The notes: a model not told the origin generated them from the sequence alone. Positions 20,384 through 33,840 are shown, counted from the first letter of the stretch. The stretch is 64,000 bases of DNA from Geobacillus zalihae NBRC 101842 (GCF_001544135.1 NZ_BCPV01000009.1:19646-83645); one strand, 5' to 3'. Program-made: numbers and translations.

Positions 20384-21670
20384 TTATGCCGCAACCTTGC
20401 TGTGCTCTACAAGAAAATCGACTGTTTTCCGCCATTTCAAATCTTCTTTGACGCCATCTAAGCTGCCGAGCAGCTCTTTCAGCTTGTCCACGCTCAGCTT
20501 GTAGACTTCCGCCATTTTTTCGAGCTCTTTGTTTACTTCCTCGTCGGTTACTTCAATGTTTTCGGCCTTCGCGATCGCTTCAAGCGTCAACGCCGCGCGC
20601 ACCCGTTTTTCGGCATCTTCTTTCATTTGCTCGCGCAACGACGCTTCATCTTGGCCGGAGAATTGGTAATACAACTGCAAGTTCAGACCTTGCATTTGCA
20701 GGCGTTGGTCAAATTCGCGAAGCATCCGGTCGGTTTCATTTTTGATCATGACCTCTGGAATATCCATTTCGGCGTTGGCTGCCGCTTTTTCGACAACCGC
20801 ATTGCGCAAGGCAGTCTCCGCCTCGTTCTTTTTCTCCTCTTCCAAACGGGCGCGAATTTTCGCCTTCAGTTCGTCAAGCGTTTCGACTTCTTCATCGACG
20901 TCTTTGGCAAACTCATCGTCAAGCGCCGGCAACTGTTTCGCTTTCACTTCATGCACTTGCACTTTGAACGTCGCCGGTTTGCCGGCCAATTGCTTCGCGT
21001 GGTATTCATCCGGGAATGTGACTTGGATTTCTTTTTCCTCGCCGGCTTTCATGCCGACAAGCTGTTCTTCAAACCCCGGAATGAACGTTCCAGAACCGAT
21101 TTCAAGCGAATAGTTCTCCGCCTTGCCGCCTTCAAACGGCTCGCCGTCGACAAATCCTTCGAAATCGATGACGACCGTATCACCGTTTTCCACTGTCCCG
21201 TCTTCTTTCACGACAAGTTCAGCGTAATCTTCTTGCAGGCGTTTCAGTTCGTTTTCGACATCTTCGTCCGTCACGGTTGTATCCATTTTTTCCACTTCAA
21301 GCCCTTTGTATTGACCGAGCTTCACTTCCGGCTTTACGGTCACTTTCGCTTTGAAAATTAAGCTTTTGCCTTTTTCCATTTGCTCAATGTCAATCTCCGG
21401 CATTGACACCGGTTCGATGCCTGCCTCTTCGACGGCTTTGGCATACGCCTCTGGCAGCAAAATGTCGAGCGCATCTTGATAGAGCGCTTCGACGCCGAAG
21501 CGTTTTTCAAACAGAACGCGCGGCACTTTCCCCTTGCGGAAGCCCGGAAGCGTGATGTTTTTCACCACTTTTTTAAACGCGGCGTCCAAGCCTTTGTTCA
21601 CTTTCTCGGCGTCGACCTCAACGGTCAATACGCCTTCGTTCCCTTCAAGCTTTTCCCATTTGACTGACAT
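20384..21670 (-). CDS. tig: Trigger factor
   Basis: Ribosome-bound chaperone and prolyl isomerase. The 428-residue protein shows the three usual parts: an N-terminal ribosome-binding domain with the GFRKGKVPR signature (about residues 42-50), a central FKBP-type PPIase domain ([14 protein letters not shown] onward), and a helical C-terminal arm. ATG at 21668-21670 is preceded by GGTGGAGGGAACAAGG and gives the standard MSVKWEK start; the longer reading uses a GTG inside the ribosome site. Confidence 0.97.
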   Translation of the reverse strand: MSVKWEKLEGNEGVLTVEVDAEKVNKGLDAAFKKVVKNITLPGFRKGKVPRVLFEKRFGVEALYQDALDILLPEAYAKAVEEAGIEPVSMPEIDIEQMEKGKSLIFKAKVTVKPEVKLGQYKGLEVEKMDTTVTDEDVENELKRLQEDYAELVVKEDGTVENGDTVVIDFEGFVDGEPFEGGKAENYSLEIGSGTFIPGFEEQLVGMKAGEEKEIQVTFPDEYHAKQLAGKPATFKVQVHEVKAKQLPALDDEFAKDVDEEVETLDELKAKIRARLEEEKKNEAETALRNAVVEKAAANAEMDIPEVMIKNETDRMLREFDQRLQMQGLNLQLYYQFSGQDEASLREQMKEDAEKRVRAALTLEAIAKAENIEVTDEEVNKELEKMAEVYKLSVDKLKELLGSLDGVKEDLKWRKTVDFLVEHSKVAA

Positions 21671-21792
21671 CCTTGTTCCCTCCACCTGAAATCATTGCTC
21701 GGACCATAGCGCACTCCGCTTGTCCAGATCTTTTTATGATGCCCGATTATGTAGACAAGTATGCGAAAACAGATACATAGCACAGCCATTAT

Positions 21793-21820
21793 ATTATACC
21801 ATACAACAGCCATGTTTCAA
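21793..21820 (-). promoter_or_regulatory. Sigma-A promoter of tig
   Basis: TTGAAA (21815-21820), a 16-base spacer and TATAAT (21793-21798), with TGG directly before the -10 as an extended element. Confidence 0.75.
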
Positions 21821-21834
21821 CAGAGAACGAGCCA

Positions 21835-22815
21835 TTAGAGGGAGGAAAGTTCCTCTATTTCATATAGTTTTTGGCAAAGCCTTGCCATCTCCGCCGCCTC
21901 CACACCGTAGCGGTCGGCCAAGGCGGCCGCGTCAGCATCCAAGCCTAAAAACCGGCTCGCCATCCAATGGAGAGCAGCAAGCCAGGCCGCTGCATCCGCC
22001 GGCTCCGGCGGAAACGGATACAACACATATGCATAGCGAAGCCAAATTTCCGCCGCCGTTTCGTATAAGCTCGGGCTTTCCGCCGCGAGCTGCTGCTCAA
22101 GCCGGCCCAGCAGTTCGGAAGCAAATTCCGTTTCCGTCTGTTCGTCCAACGCTGACGGGACGACCTCCATGCAACGGCCAAATTTTTCAACCGTCACCGT
22201 TTCATTGACTCGCTTCCCTGTCAACAGGCGAAGAAGCATCGTTTTCGCCATCGGGCTTTTTTCCGGTGCGCGTAAATATTGCTTGAGCAACGGCAGCACC
22301 GGATCGATGTCTTCTTTTTCCAGTTGTTTAATCAGTTGCAGCTGCTCAGCAATGTCCCCGGACTCAAGCAGCCGTCTCACCCGCTTCCACTCCGCGGGCG
22401 GAAGCGTGCGGGCATTCATTTTTTCACTGAATCGAAGCAGCTGGTGAAGCTGTTCGCGCAGCGAAACGGATAGCGACGGACGGCGCAAGGCGTGGCGGAT
22501 CACGGTTTCGGCCTTGCTGTATCGATTCGTTTGCAACAATATGGCAATATACATTTGCAACAGTTCACCGTTGCCCGGTTGCTCGTCAAGCAAACCGGCA
22601 AGACGCCGCTCCGCCTCATCATATTCCCCAAGCTCATAGCAACAGACAGCCAGCCCAAGCCGAACCGGAAAGCTGTGGTCGCCAAGCTGTTCGGCGGCGC
22701 GCAAAAAGCGGAGCGCTTCTTTATATCGCTTCGCCTCGAGCGCAGCAAACGCCTCTTCCATAAGCCGTTCTTTTGTTTGCGGAAACATGATGATTTTTCC
22801 TTTTTTCCCGGCCAT
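21835..22815 (-). CDS. ysoA: TPR-repeat protein YsoA
   Basis: A 326-residue protein of unknown molecular function. The N-terminal 130 residues carry three tetratricopeptide-like helical pairs (for example RYKEALRFLRAAEQLG, EYDEAERRLAGLL and RYSKAETVIRHAL), suggesting protein-protein interaction. The rest is helical with no motif I recognise. I chose ATG 22813-22815 (MAGKKGK), preceded by GGAGCGGGCGAAG; the upstream extension reads like leader and contains the promoter. Position between leuD and tig matches B. subtilis ysoA. Confidence 0.82.
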   Translation of the reverse strand: MAGKKGKIIMFPQTKERLMEEAFAALEAKRYKEALRFLRAAEQLGDHSFPVRLGLAVCCYELGEYDEAERRLAGLLDEQPGNGELLQMYIAILLQTNRYSKAETVIRHALRRPSLSVSLREQLHQLLRFSEKMNARTLPPAEWKRVRRLLESGDIAEQLQLIKQLEKEDIDPVLPLLKQYLRAPEKSPMAKTMLLRLLTGKRVNETVTVEKFGRCMEVVPSALDEQTETEFASELLGRLEQQLAAESPSLYETAAEIWLRYAYVLYPFPPEPADAAAWLAALHWMASRFLGLDADAAALADRYGVEAAEMARLCQKLYEIEELSSL

Positions 22816-22845
22816 CTTCGCCCGCTCCCATTTGCATTTACCATC

Positions 22846-22874
22846 AGTGTAACAAGTTTTCCCTCGCGAAACAA
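22846..22874 (-). promoter_or_regulatory. Sigma-A promoter of ysoA
   Basis: TTGTTT (22869-22874), a 17-base spacer and TACACT (22846-22851), with an extended TGT before the -10. It lies 30 bases upstream of the chosen start. Confidence 0.55.
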
Positions 22875-22952
22875 CCCGCGTCTTGCTGGGTAACACAAGC
22901 CGCTTGTTTGCCGAAAAGCAGCCGGCCTCTGGACGCAGACGCCGTCAAACGC

Positions 22953-22987
22953 GAAAAAGGCTGCTCCCGCCGATTGGCAGAGCAACC
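22953..22987 (-). terminator. Terminator of the ilv-leu operon
   Basis: GGTTGCTC pairs with GAGCAGCC (one G-U), followed by TTTTTC on the minus strand, about 33 bases past the leuD stop. Confidence 0.75.
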
Positions 22988-23019
22988 CATCTCTCCTTGC
23001 CGCCCGGAACACATGGCGC

Positions 23020-23613
23020 TTACGGCCGTGGACAATGCCGTCGTTCGTAGGCGGCGATATGCGCTTCGTACACAAACGTCAAATCAATTTCGTCCCATCC
23101 TTTTAGCAACAGCTGTTTTCGATACGGGTCGATGTCAAACGGACGCGAAAATCCTTCATCGTCAAATACCCGCTGTTCTTCAAGCGAAACCGTCAGTTCA
23201 TAGTCTGCGCGCTCGCTTTGGCGCAGCAAGTAGCGGACATCCTCTTTATCCAGCCGGATCGGCAACAGTCCATTTTTTAAGCAGTTGTTGTAAAAAATGT
23301 CGGCAAACGATGGGGCAATGATGACGCGGAATCCGTAATCTTGCAGCGCCCACGGCGCATGTTCGCGCGATGAGCCGCAACCGAAGTTTTCATCGGCGAC
23401 TAAAATCGTCGCCCCTTCGTTTTCCGGGCGGTTGAGCTCAAACTCCGGATTTGGCGTGCCGTCGCTCAAATACCGCCAATCGTAAAAGAGAAACTGGCCA
23501 AAGCCGGTGCGTTCAATCCGTTTCAAAAACTGCTTTGGAATGATTTGATCGGTATCAATATTCGCCCGATCGATGCCGGCGGTTTTTCCGCGATGGATCG
23601 TAAACGGCTTCAT
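23020..23613 (-). CDS. leuD: 3-isopropylmalate dehydratase small subunit
   Basis: Small subunit of the aconitase-family isomerase that interconverts 2- and 3-isopropylmalate. At 197 residues it has NIDTDQIIPKQFLK near the N-terminus and FGCGSSREHAPWAL, the swivel-domain substrate loop. The start is ATG 23611-23613. Last gene of the operon, separated from leuC by 96 bases containing a strong hairpin, and followed by a terminator. Confidence 0.97.
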   Translation of the reverse strand: MKPFTIHRGKTAGIDRANIDTDQIIPKQFLKRIERTGFGQFLFYDWRYLSDGTPNPEFELNRPENEGATILVADENFGCGSSREHAPWALQDYGFRVIIAPSFADIFYNNCLKNGLLPIRLDKEDVRYLLRQSERADYELTVSLEEQRVFDDEGFSRPFDIDPYRKQLLLKGWDEIDLTFVYEAHIAAYERRHCPRP

Positions 23614-23645
23614 CGTCCTTTCCCCCTTCCGTTATGGATGTCACT

Positions 23646-23697
23646 GATGGCAAAGGAGCTCGGTTTCCTAGGATGCCGCGCCGCCTCTTTTGCCATC
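23646..23697 (-). other. Intercistronic hairpin between leuC and leuD
   Basis: GATGGCAAAGGAG and CTCTTTTGCCATC are complementary at 12 of 13 positions around a 26-base loop. There is no T run, so it is unlikely to be a plain terminator and could protect or define an mRNA end. Confidence 0.5.
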
Positions 23698-23709
23698 ACG
23701 ATCGTCAAT

Positions 23710-25125
23710 TTAACAGACCGGCTCGGCTTCAAGCTGGCGCACATCGACAAAATGTCCGTAAATCGCAGCCGCCGCCGCCATCACCGGGCTGACGAGATGC
23801 GTGCGCGCCCCTTTTCCTTGCCGCCCTTCAAAGTTGCGGTTCGACGTTGACGCACAGTGCTCGCCTTCTGGGATGATGTCCGGGTTCATGCCCAAACAGG
23901 CGCTGCAGCCGGAGTCGCGCCATTCAAAACCGGCGTCGATGAAAATTTGTGCCAACCCTTCCGCTTCGGCTTGTTTTTTCACTTGCTGCGATCCAGGCAC
24001 GACGAGCGCCCGTACACCAGGAGCCACTTTTTTCCCTTTCACGATGCTCGCCGCCGCGCGCAAATCGCTGAGGCGTGAGTTGGTGCACGAACCGATGAAG
24101 ACGTGCTGCACCGGAATATCCGTAATCGGCGTGCCCGGTCTAAGCCCCATGTACTCAAGCGCCCGGCGCACCGCGTTTTGCTCTGTTTTGCTTTCAAATT
24201 GCTCGGGATGCGGCACGACGCCATCGACGGAAGTGCTCATCGCGGGGTTCGTCCCCCACGTCACCATCGGAGCGATCGTCGACGCATCGATTTCAATCGT
24301 TTTATCGTATTTTGCCCCCTCATCGCTGGCTAACGCCCGCCACCGTTCCACCGCCTTGTCAAACTCCTCGCCTTTTGGTGCATATTTGCGGCCGCGCAAA
24401 TAGGCGAACGTCGTTTCATCCGGACTGATGAGGCCGGCTCTCGCCCCAGCTTCAATCGACATGTTGCAAATCGTCATTCGCTCTTCCATCGACATGCGTC
24501 GGATCGCTTCGCCTGTAAATTCGATAATATAACCGGTGCCGACGCCAACGCCATAGCGGCCGATAATGGCCAAGATGACGTCTTTGGCGGTCACTCCTTT
24601 GCCGAGGCGGCCGTTGATGCAGATTTGCAGCGTTTTCGGCTTATGCTGCCAAAGCGTTTGTGTAGCCAATACATGCTCGACTTCGCTCGTGCCGATGCCA
24701 AACGCCAAGGCGCCAAACGCCCCGTGCGTCGACGTATGGCTGTCGCCGCAAACGATCGTTTTTCCCGGCTGGGTCAACCCGAGCTCTGGGCCGATGACGT
24801 GAACGATTCCTTGCTCTTCGCTGTTCAGGTCGGCGAGCGGAATGCCGAACTCGCGGCAGTTGCGCTCAAGCGCAGCGATTTGGTTGCGCGCCACTTCGTC
24901 GGTAATCACAAATCGGTTAACGGTTGGCACGTTATGGTCCATCGTCGCAAAGGTCAAATCCGGCCGCCGCACCTTCCGTCCTTTTTGCCGCAACCCTTCA
25001 AACGCTTGCGGCGAGGTCACTTCATGCACTAAGTGCAAATCGATGTACAATAAATCCGGTTTGCCCTCCTCACGGTAGACGACGTGGTTTTCCCAAATTT
25101 TATCGATGATCGTTTTCGGCTTCAT
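23710..25125 (-). CDS. leuC: 3-isopropylmalate dehydratase large subunit
   Basis: Large [4Fe-4S] subunit of isopropylmalate isomerase, 471 residues. Cluster ligands are the cysteine in FIGSCTNSR and the two in [10 protein letters not shown], as in all aconitase-family enzymes. [19 protein letters not shown] and [11 protein letters not shown] are also intact. The start is ATG 25123-25125, with GAGGTGAAAGCC upstream. Works with LeuD; leuB precedes it by 20 bases. Confidence 0.97.
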   Translation of the reverse strand: MKPKTIIDKIWENHVVYREEGKPDLLYIDLHLVHEVTSPQAFEGLRQKGRKVRRPDLTFATMDHNVPTVNRFVITDEVARNQIAALERNCREFGIPLADLNSEEQGIVHVIGPELGLTQPGKTIVCGDSHTSTHGAFGALAFGIGTSEVEHVLATQTLWQHKPKTLQICINGRLGKGVTAKDVILAIIGRYGVGVGTGYIIEFTGEAIRRMSMEERMTICNMSIEAGARAGLISPDETTFAYLRGRKYAPKGEEFDKAVERWRALASDEGAKYDKTIEIDASTIAPMVTWGTNPAMSTSVDGVVPHPEQFESKTEQNAVRRALEYMGLRPGTPITDIPVQHVFIGSCTNSRLSDLRAAASIVKGKKVAPGVRALVVPGSQQVKKQAEAEGLAQIFIDAGFEWRDSGCSACLGMNPDIIPEGEHCASTSNRNFEGRQGKGARTHLVSPVMAAAAAIYGHFVDVRQLEAEPVC

Positions 25126-25145
25126 TGGCTTTCACCTCGCACGTC

Positions 25146-26261
25146 TTAGGCATAAACGGTCATAATTTGAGCAATGGCCGTATAATCCAGCACCGCTGTT
25201 TTGATTTCTTCGACCATTTCGTTCGTTGATACGATGCGGCCGCCGCTTGGCGCCAAGTCGGCGGTGCGCAAACCTTGATCGAGCGCCTGCCGCACCGCGT
25301 GCTCTACCGCCTCCGCTTCCGCGGTGAGCCCGAACGACAGGCGAAGCATCATCGCGGCTGACAAAATCGCCGCAATCGGATTGGCTTTGTTCATGCCGGC
25401 GATATCAGGCGCTGAACCGTGCACCGGCTCATACAAGCTCGGACCGGAAGCGGATAAGCTGGCTGACGGCAGCATCCCGAGCGAACCGGACAACATGGAG
25501 GCTTCATCGCTTAAAATGTCGCCAAACATGTTTTCTGTCACAATGACATCAAACTGCTTCGGCGCGCAGATGAGCTGCATCGCGGCATTGTCAACAAGCA
25601 TATGCTCAAGCGTGACGTCCGGAAACTGCTTCGCCACCTCTTCGGCCACTTCCCGCCATAGACGGCTTGACGAAAGGACGTTCGCCTTGTCGACCGAAGT
25701 CACTTTTTTCTTCCGCCCGCGTGCGAGTATAAACGCCATGCGGACGATCCGCTCAATTTCTTCTTTTTTATATAACAAGGTGTCCACTGCTTTTTCTTCG
25801 CCGTTTTCGACGACGCGGCCGCTCGGCTGGCCGAAGTAAATGCCGCCGGTCAGCTCGCGGACGATGACAAAATCGACGTCTTGCACGAGATCCGGTTTTA
25901 ACGGCGAAGCGGAAACCAAACTGTCATAGCAAACAACCGGCCGCAAGTTGGCATATAAGTCGAGCTGCTTGCGAATGGCAAGCAATCCTTTTTCCGGGCG
26001 CAAATGCGGAGGGTTGTCATCCCACTTCGGACCGCCGACCGCCCCAAGCAGCACCGCATCGCTTTCTCGGCAAAGGCGGAGCGTTTCCTCGGGGAGCGGC
26101 GTCCCCGCCTCATCGATCGCCGCTCCACCGATCAATCCATATTCAAACGTAAACTCGTGGCCAAACCGGATGCCGACCGCTTTCAATACCTCGACCGCTC
26201 CGGACGTCACTTCTTTGCCGATGCCATCCCCTGGCAAGACGGCAATCCGATAGTTTCCCAT
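25146..26261 (-). CDS. leuB: 3-isopropylmalate dehydrogenase
   Basis: NAD-dependent oxidative decarboxylation of 3-isopropylmalate to 2-oxoisocaproate, third leucine-specific step. The 371-residue protein begins with the PGDGIGKEV family motif, and metal/substrate residues lie in [14 protein letters not shown]. The adenine-binding [14 protein letters not shown] segment is present. The start is ATG 26259-26261, with GGGGGATTCAGA upstream. It lies 16 bases after leuA. Confidence 0.97.
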   Translation of the reverse strand: MGNYRIAVLPGDGIGKEVTSGAVEVLKAVGIRFGHEFTFEYGLIGGAAIDEAGTPLPEETLRLCRESDAVLLGAVGGPKWDDNPPHLRPEKGLLAIRKQLDLYANLRPVVCYDSLVSASPLKPDLVQDVDFVIVRELTGGIYFGQPSGRVVENGEEKAVDTLLYKKEEIERIVRMAFILARGRKKKVTSVDKANVLSSSRLWREVAEEVAKQFPDVTLEHMLVDNAAMQLICAPKQFDVIVTENMFGDILSDEASMLSGSLGMLPSASLSASGPSLYEPVHGSAPDIAGMNKANPIAAILSAAMMLRLSFGLTAEAEAVEHAVRQALDQGLRTADLAPSGGRIVSTNEMVEEIKTAVLDYTAIAQIMTVYA

Positions 26262-26277
26262 TCTGAATCCCCCCGTT

Positions 26278-28873
<2,596 letters not shown>

Positions 28874-28942
28874 TCAAGAAACAGCGCAAATGCTGCGATG
28901 GCGCCATGACTGCGCATGGGTGCGGTTTTGTATTGATGGTTG

Positions 28943-29461
28943 TTAAATGATAAACGCCGTTTTCTGGTTCGTGGTCGCTTTTTGCGCCCCGCGGGTGAAC
29001 GCGGTTGTTCCCGTGCGCGCCACTTCCTTAATGCCGTACGGGCGCAATAGTTCAATCAACGCCTCGACTTTCTCCGGCTCGCCGGTCACTTGAATGACGA
29101 GGCTGTCTTTGCTTACGTCGACGATCGAGGCGCGGAACGGCTCGATGAGCGTGTAAATTTCCTGGCGGACCGCCGGAGGAGCGGCAACTTTAATGAGCGC
29201 CAGCTCGCGGGCGACGATCGCTTGGTCGGTGATGTCATTCACCTTCAACACATCAATCTGCTTGTTCAGCTGCTTAATGATTTGCTCCGCCGTCCGTTCA
29301 TCGTCAACGTTGACGACGAACGTCATCCGCGAAACGCCCTCGATTTCCGTATGCCCGACCGTAATGCTTTCGATATTGTAATGCCGCTTCGTAAACAGCC
29401 CGGTAATGCGGTTTAACACGCCCGGGCGGTTGTTGACTGTCATCGTGATAATTCTTCGCAC
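28943..29461 (-). CDS. ilvH: Acetolactate synthase small (regulatory) subunit
   Basis: Regulatory subunit giving valine feedback control. The 172 residues open with an ACT domain ([23 protein letters not shown]), followed by the small-subunit C-terminal domain (ELALIKV, then [14 protein letters not shown]). The start is GTG 29459-29461 after GGGGGTGAAAGC and lies within the last codons of ilvB, a 22-base overlap that keeps the two subunits in step. Confidence 0.96.
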   Translation of the reverse strand: MRRIITMTVNNRPGVLNRITGLFTKRHYNIESITVGHTEIEGVSRMTFVVNVDDERTAEQIIKQLNKQIDVLKVNDITDQAIVARELALIKVAAPPAVRQEIYTLIEPFRASIVDVSKDSLVIQVTGEPEKVEALIELLRPYGIKEVARTGTTAFTRGAQKATTNQKTAFII

Positions 29462-31179
29462 GCTTTCACCCCCACCATTTCATGAAGCCCTTTGCCGGGC
29501 GCCACCATCGGATAGACGTTCTCGTCGGCGCGGACATGGAAATCAAGCAGCACCGGCCCATCCATCGCAAACGCTTGTTTTAACACTTCAGCTGCTTCCG
29601 CCTCCGTCTTCGCCCGCAGCCCCGGTATGCCGTATGCTTCAGCGAGTTTTACAAAATCCGGCTGATTCGGGATGAGCGAATGGGAGTACCGTTTTTCGTA
29701 AAACAGCTCCTGCCATTGCCGCACCATGCCGAGCGCCTGGTTGTTGACGATGACGATTTTAATTGGCAACCCCAGCTCTTGAATGACCGACAGTTCTTGG
29801 AACGTCATTTGGAAGCCGCCGTCGCCGACGATCGAAACGACCGTAGCGCTCCGGTCGGCGAGCTGGGCGCCGATCGCTGCCGGAAGCCCGAAGCCCATCG
29901 TGCCGAGCCCCCCGGACGTCACCCACCGGTGCGGTCGATTGAACTTGTAATATTGCGCCGCCCACATTTGGTGCTGGCCGACGTCCGTCGTCACGATCGC
30001 CTCGCCGTTTGTCATTTCATAGATCATCTCGATCAGTTTTTGCGGTTTGATCGTGCCGGCTTCCGGCTCATAATGGAGCGGGAAGCGCCGCTTCCATTCG
30101 TCAAGCTGCTCAAGCCACGCCGCGGTGTCCGCCGGCTTGCCTTGCTGGGCGATCAGCTCTTGCAAGGCGGCTTTCGCATCGCTGACGATTGGAATTTTGG
30201 TCGGCACGTTTTTGCCGATTTCCGCCGGATCGATGTCGATATGGGCGACGGTCGCTTTCGGCGCGAAATAGTTTAAATTGCCGGTGACCCGGTCATCGAA
30301 GCGGGCGCCGATGTTGATGAGCAAATCGCATTCACACAGCGCCATATTCGCCGTATACGTACCGTGCATGCCGGCCATGCCTAAAAACAGCGGATGGTCG
30401 GCCGGGAAACCGCCAAGGCCAAGGAGCGTATGAATGACCGGAATGTTTTGCTGTTCGGCGTATTGCCGCAATTCATTGGACGCATTGGCGTGCAAGACGC
30501 CAGCGCCGGCTAAAATGACCGGCCGCTTTGATTGGCTGACCGCCTCGACAAGCCGGCGGATTTGCCAATGGTTCGGCTGCGTCGTCGGCTGATAGCCAGG
30601 CAAATGAACGTCTTGATCGTAATCAAACTCCCCTTCGGCCGTCGTAATGTCTTTTGGAATATCGATCAACACCGGTCCGGGGCGCCCGGTCGTCGCGATG
30701 TGAAACGCCTCTTTAATGATTCTCGGCAGCTCGCTGATGTCGCGCACTTGGTAGTTGTGTTTCGTAATCGGCATCGTAATGCCGACAACGTCCGCCTCCT
30801 GAAACGCATCCGAACCGATGACGCTTGTCGCCACTTGCCCGGTAAAGACGACGAGCGGCAGCGAATCCATCATCGCGTCGGTCAACCCGGTGACGATGTT
30901 GGTCGCTCCCGGGCCGGAGGTGGCGATGACGACCCCCGGTTTTCCAGAAATGCGCGCATATCCTTCCGCCGCATGGATGGCCCCTTGCTCATGCCGCGTC
31001 AGCACGTGGAACACGCCGGCTTTATACAACTCGTCATACAGCGGGAGCACCGCCCCCCCTGGATAGCCGAAGATGACTTCGACTTTTTCTTCCTTGAGCG
31101 CTTCAATGAGCATCAGCGACCCGCTCATTCTCGCCTTCGTCCTCGCTTTTTCTTGTTCCTCGACTTTCATTTTTGTCAT
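29440..31179 (-). CDS. ilvB: Acetolactate synthase large subunit
   Basis: Thiamine-diphosphate enzyme making acetolactate or acetohydroxybutyrate, the common first step of valine/isoleucine/leucine synthesis. The 579-residue protein has the [17 protein letters not shown]-terminal ThDP/activation region, a central FAD-binding domain, and the C-terminal [12 protein letters not shown] to [12 protein letters not shown]hDP motif. I use ATG 31177-31179 (MTKMKVEE), preceded by GGGAGGATCGACG; the longer reading runs back into the leader terminator. First gene after the leucine T-box. Confidence 0.96.
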   Translation of the reverse strand: MTKMKVEEQEKARTKARMSGSLMLIEALKEEKVEVIFGYPGGAVLPLYDELYKAGVFHVLTRHEQGAIHAAEGYARISGKPGVVIATSGPGATNIVTGLTDAMMDSLPLVVFTGQVATSVIGSDAFQEADVVGITMPITKHNYQVRDISELPRIIKEAFHIATTGRPGPVLIDIPKDITTAEGEFDYDQDVHLPGYQPTTQPNHWQIRRLVEAVSQSKRPVILAGAGVLHANASNELRQYAEQQNIPVIHTLLGLGGFPADHPLFLGMAGMHGTYTANMALCECDLLINIGARFDDRVTGNLNYFAPKATVAHIDIDPAEIGKNVPTKIPIVSDAKAALQELIAQQGKPADTAAWLEQLDEWKRRFPLHYEPEAGTIKPQKLIEMIYEMTNGEAIVTTDVGQHQMWAAQYYKFNRPHRWVTSGGLGTMGFGLPAAIGAQLADRSATVVSIVGDGGFQMTFQELSVIQELGLPIKIVIVNNQALGMVRQWQELFYEKRYSHSLIPNQPDFVKLAEAYGIPGLRAKTEAEAAEVLKQAFAMDGPVLLDFHVRADENVYPMVAPGKGLHEMVGVKACEELSR

Positions 31180-31208
31180 CGTCGATCCTCCCTGTGATTT
31201 GTCATCCA

Positions 31209-31520
31209 TATAAAAAACCTTTCCGCCCACGATGGCTGTCATTTCCAGCCAAAGGGGCGAAAAGGTTTCCTTTCCGCGGTACCACCCTTCTTCACGGCCG
31301 TGACGGCCGCCTCAGGAGCGGCCAGCCGAAGCCGGCCGCTCATTTTGGTAACGAGTGAAGCGCGCGTCTCCACTCGTCCAGCCCTACTAGCCGTCCGGCG
31401 TTCAGGCTGGCGCTCAGAGGTGAGTTCATCAAGCGGCAACATCACCGGTTCGCAGCTCCCCCGGCTCTCTGTGGATGTTGGCCCCGCTGACTACTTATCC
31501 TCGTCAACGCTTTTTCGCTA
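31209..31520 (-). ncRNA. T-box leader of the ilv-leu operon (specifier CUC, leucine)
   Basis: The T-box core GGTGGTACCGCG is at 31275-31286 on the minus strand. The specifier-loop context TGAACTCACC places a leucine codon CUC at 31422-31424; AGTA and AGAGAG stem-I elements lie upstream of it. The terminator consists of AAACCTTTTCGCCC (near 31255-31268) and GGGCGGAAAGGTTT followed by a T run (near 31212-31228), with a small inner hairpin in its loop. Its position directly before ilvB and after ilvE means that ilvBHC-leuABCD, but not ilvE, should respond to uncharged tRNA-Leu. Confidence 0.94.
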
Positions 31521-31538
31521 TCCACTTGTCATGGACGA

Positions 31539-32438
31539 TCAACCGACATTGGCGTTCGTCGGATACACCTTTACTCCTTCGACGACCACGCGGCGGCGGA
31601 ATTCTTCAAGCAACCGCTTGGTATGCGGTCCCGGCGTCCCGTCGCCGATCGTCCGGCCATCGACTTTAATGACCGAAATGACTTCGGCCGCCGTCCCCGT
31701 CAAAAACACTTCATCCGCGACATAGACGTCATGGCGGGTAAACGGCTCCTCTTTCACCGTATAGCCGAGATCCTCCGCGATTTCGATGATCGCTTGGCGC
31801 GTAATGCCTTCAAGCGCCCCGACATACCCAGGCGGCGTGTAAATGACGCCGTTTTTGATGATGAAAACATTGTCTCCCGAACCTTCCGCGACATAGCCTT
31901 GATCGTTTAAGATCAGCGCTTCGCTTACGTTCGCCAAATGCGCCTCGATTTTGACAAGCACATTGTTTAGGTAGTTGAGCGATTTGACTTTCGGGCTCAG
32001 CACATCAGAGCGGTTGCGGCGCGTCGCCACTGTCACCACTTCGATGCCGGTTTCATATAAATGCTTCGGGAAGAGCGCGAGCGGCTCGACGATAATCACG
32101 ATTTGCGGCGTTTTGCATTTGTACGGATCCAGTCCTAAATCGCCGACCCCGCGCGAAACAACCAGGCGGATGTACGCATCTTGATAGCCGTTGCGGCGGA
32201 TCGTTTCGAGCACGTGGCCAATCATTTCTTCCTTCGTGTACGGAATGTCGAGCAAAATCGATTTCGCGGAATTGTATAGCCGATCTATATGTTCTTCGAG
32301 GCGGAATACGTTGCCGCTATAGACACGAATGCCTTCAAATACCCCGTCGCCATACAAAAATCCATGGTCATACACGGAAATTTTGGCGTTTTCTTTTGTC
32401 ACAAATTCTCCGTTTAAAAAGATCCATTGTTCGCCCAC
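31539..32438 (-). CDS. ilvE: Branched-chain amino acid aminotransferase
   Basis: Fold-type IV pyridoxal-phosphate transaminase for the last step of valine, leucine and isoleucine synthesis. At 299 residues, GDGVFEGIRVYSG lies near the N-terminus, the cofactor lysine is in SPKVKSLNYLNN, and the family signature EGSGDNVFI is present. The start is GTG 32436-32438 after AAGAGGGGAACCGAA. It precedes the T-box of ilvB and has its own promoter. A weak CodY-like sequence (AATTTTC followed by an A-rich half) overlaps that promoter. Confidence 0.95.
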   Translation of the reverse strand: MGEQWIFLNGEFVTKENAKISVYDHGFLYGDGVFEGIRVYSGNVFRLEEHIDRLYNSAKSILLDIPYTKEEMIGHVLETIRRNGYQDAYIRLVVSRGVGDLGLDPYKCKTPQIVIIVEPLALFPKHLYETGIEVVTVATRRNRSDVLSPKVKSLNYLNNVLVKIEAHLANVSEALILNDQGYVAEGSGDNVFIIKNGVIYTPPGYVGALEGITRQAIIEIAEDLGYTVKEEPFTRHDVYVADEVFLTGTAAEVISVIKVDGRTIGDGTPGPHTKRLLEEFRRRVVVEGVKVYPTNANVG

Positions 32439-32523
32439 TTCGGTTCCCCTCTTCCTTGATCAGTCAGCAGTTGCTTTGAACGGCTTGATCATTGTATTGA
32501 GTCGTTTCTCTTATTTGAAAATT

Positions 32524-32552
32524 ATAATAATCCGAAACCTTTGCGCCGTCAA
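32524..32552 (-). promoter_or_regulatory. Sigma-A promoter of ilvE
   Basis: TTGACG (32547-32552), a 17-base spacer and TATTAT (32524-32529). Directly downstream AATTTTCAAATAAGA partly resembles a CodY box (about 11 of 15 positions). Confidence 0.65.
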
Positions 32553-32693
32553 TAACGTTTTTCGAAAATTCCGATTGGTCAAACTATTTGAATGCGCTTA
32601 CATTATGATAGAATCAAGGTTTTGCCGATTCAAAAATTTTTTCTTTCTTGGCGGCTCATAGAAAGCGGACGCGCTCTAACTGCCAAAGACGAA

Positions 32694-32723
32694 AAACAAA
32701 AAATAGCGGACGTTTTGTCCGCT
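32694..32723 (-). terminator. Terminator of rph-rdgB-ysnB
   Basis: AGCGGAC and GTCCGCT form a seven-base stem around AAAAC, followed by ATTTTTTG on the minus strand. The stem begins at the ysnB stop codon. Confidence 0.85.
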
Positions 32724-33229
32724 TAGATCGAAAAGGTTCGTTCCATTCCGGAAACGGGCTGCCCATTCACTTCATAAAATTGGACATGCACGCGCCCGCC
32801 GCCGATGGTCAACACCGCGTACGTTTTTTCTTTTCTTCCGCGCGGCAAAGCAATGCTGCCGGGGTTGATGAACAACCGCCCATCCATTTGCTCGGCGCCG
32901 GCCAAATGCGAGTGGCCGAAACAAACGACGTGAGCCCCTGTTTCTTGCGCGCGATAGGATAAACGCAAAAGCGACGTTTTCACCCCGTATAAATGGCCGT
33001 GGGTGACAAACAACCGAACGCCGCCTGCCTCTTCGATGCGCTCAGCAGGAAACGCGGCGAAATCGCAGTTGCCGCGCACGACGGCAAACGGGGCGATCTC
33101 GTCCGCCCCCACCTCCAACTCCGAGTCACCGCAATGGATAAACAAATCCGCTTCATGGCGATGACGGTTGACAATTTCAGCAAGTTCGGCAGTCAGCCCA
33201 TGGCTGTCGCTCACAATCACCGCCTTCAT
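32723..33229 (-). CDS. ysnB: YfcE/MJ0936-type metallophosphoesterase
   Basis: A 168-residue calcineurin-like phosphodiesterase. Metal ligands are visible as SDSHG (residues 7-11), CGDSE, VRGNCD, THGH and CFGHSH. In vivo substrate unknown. I chose ATG 33227-33229, which overlaps the rdgB stop as ATGA and has AGGGGCGGACGG upstream. The rph-rdgB-ysnB order matches B. subtilis. Confidence 0.92.
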   Translation of the reverse strand: MKAVIVSDSHGLTAELAEIVNRHRHEADLFIHCGDSELEVGADEIAPFAVVRGNCDFAAFPAERIEEAGGVRLFVTHGHLYGVKTSLLRLSYRAQETGAHVVCFGHSHLAGAEQMDGRLFINPGSIALPRGRKEKTYAVLTIGGGRVHVQFYEVNGQPVSGMERTFSI

Positions 33230-33840
33230 TCCGTCCGCCCCTTTCCACCGACGATCTCCTCCCACTGCTCATCGAGCTTCGTCAGCGCCTTGGCGCGATG
33301 ACTGATTTGATTTTTTTCCTCCGGCGCAAGCTCCGCCATCGTTTTTCCCCACTCCGGAAGGTAAAAGATTGGATCATAGCCAAAGCCCCCCTCCCCACGC
33401 GGCACTTCGGCGATATAACCATCGCATGTCGCTTCGACAACGGCGGTCGGCCGCCCTGGGATCGCGACGGCGAGCGCGCAATGAAAACGAGCCGTGCGCT
33501 GCTCCATCGGCACCCCGTCAAGCTCGCGAAGCAGCTTGGCGATGTTGCGTGCATCGTTTTTATCTTCCCCGGCATAACGGGCCGAATGAACGCCCGGCCG
33601 GCCGCCGAGCGCATCGACCACGAGCCCGGAATCATCGGCGATCACCGGCCGCTTTAGACGCCGCGACGCCGCTTCTGCTTTGAGCACGGCATTGTCCGCA
33701 AACGTGCTTCCCGTTTCTGCGACATCCGGAGCGTCCGGAAAGTCAAGCAACGATTTCACTTCGACGCCCCGCTTGGCAAACAAAGCGGCGAACTCGCGCA
33801 CTTTGCCAGCGTTTTTGGTCGCGATGACGATCTCCTTCAC
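33226..33840 (-). CDS. rdgB: dITP/XTP pyrophosphatase (RdgB/HAM1 family)
   Basis: Removes non-canonical purine nucleotides (dITP, dXTP). The 204-residue sequence starts with the family motif [12 protein letters not shown], has [23 protein letters not shown] in the middle and [11 protein letters not shown] towards the C-terminus. The start is GTG 33838-33840 after GAGGAGGACACAGA, overlapping the rph stop by four bases. Called ysnA in B. subtilis. Confidence 0.95.
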   Translation of the reverse strand: MKEIVIATKNAGKVREFAALFAKRGVEVKSLLDFPDAPDVAETGSTFADNAVLKAEAASRRLKRPVIADDSGLVVDALGGRPGVHSARYAGEDKNDARNIAKLLRELDGVPMEQRTARFHCALAVAIPGRPTAVVEATCDGYIAEVPRGEGGFGYDPIFYLPEWGKTMAELAPEEKNQISHRAKALTKLDEQWEEIVGGKGRTE

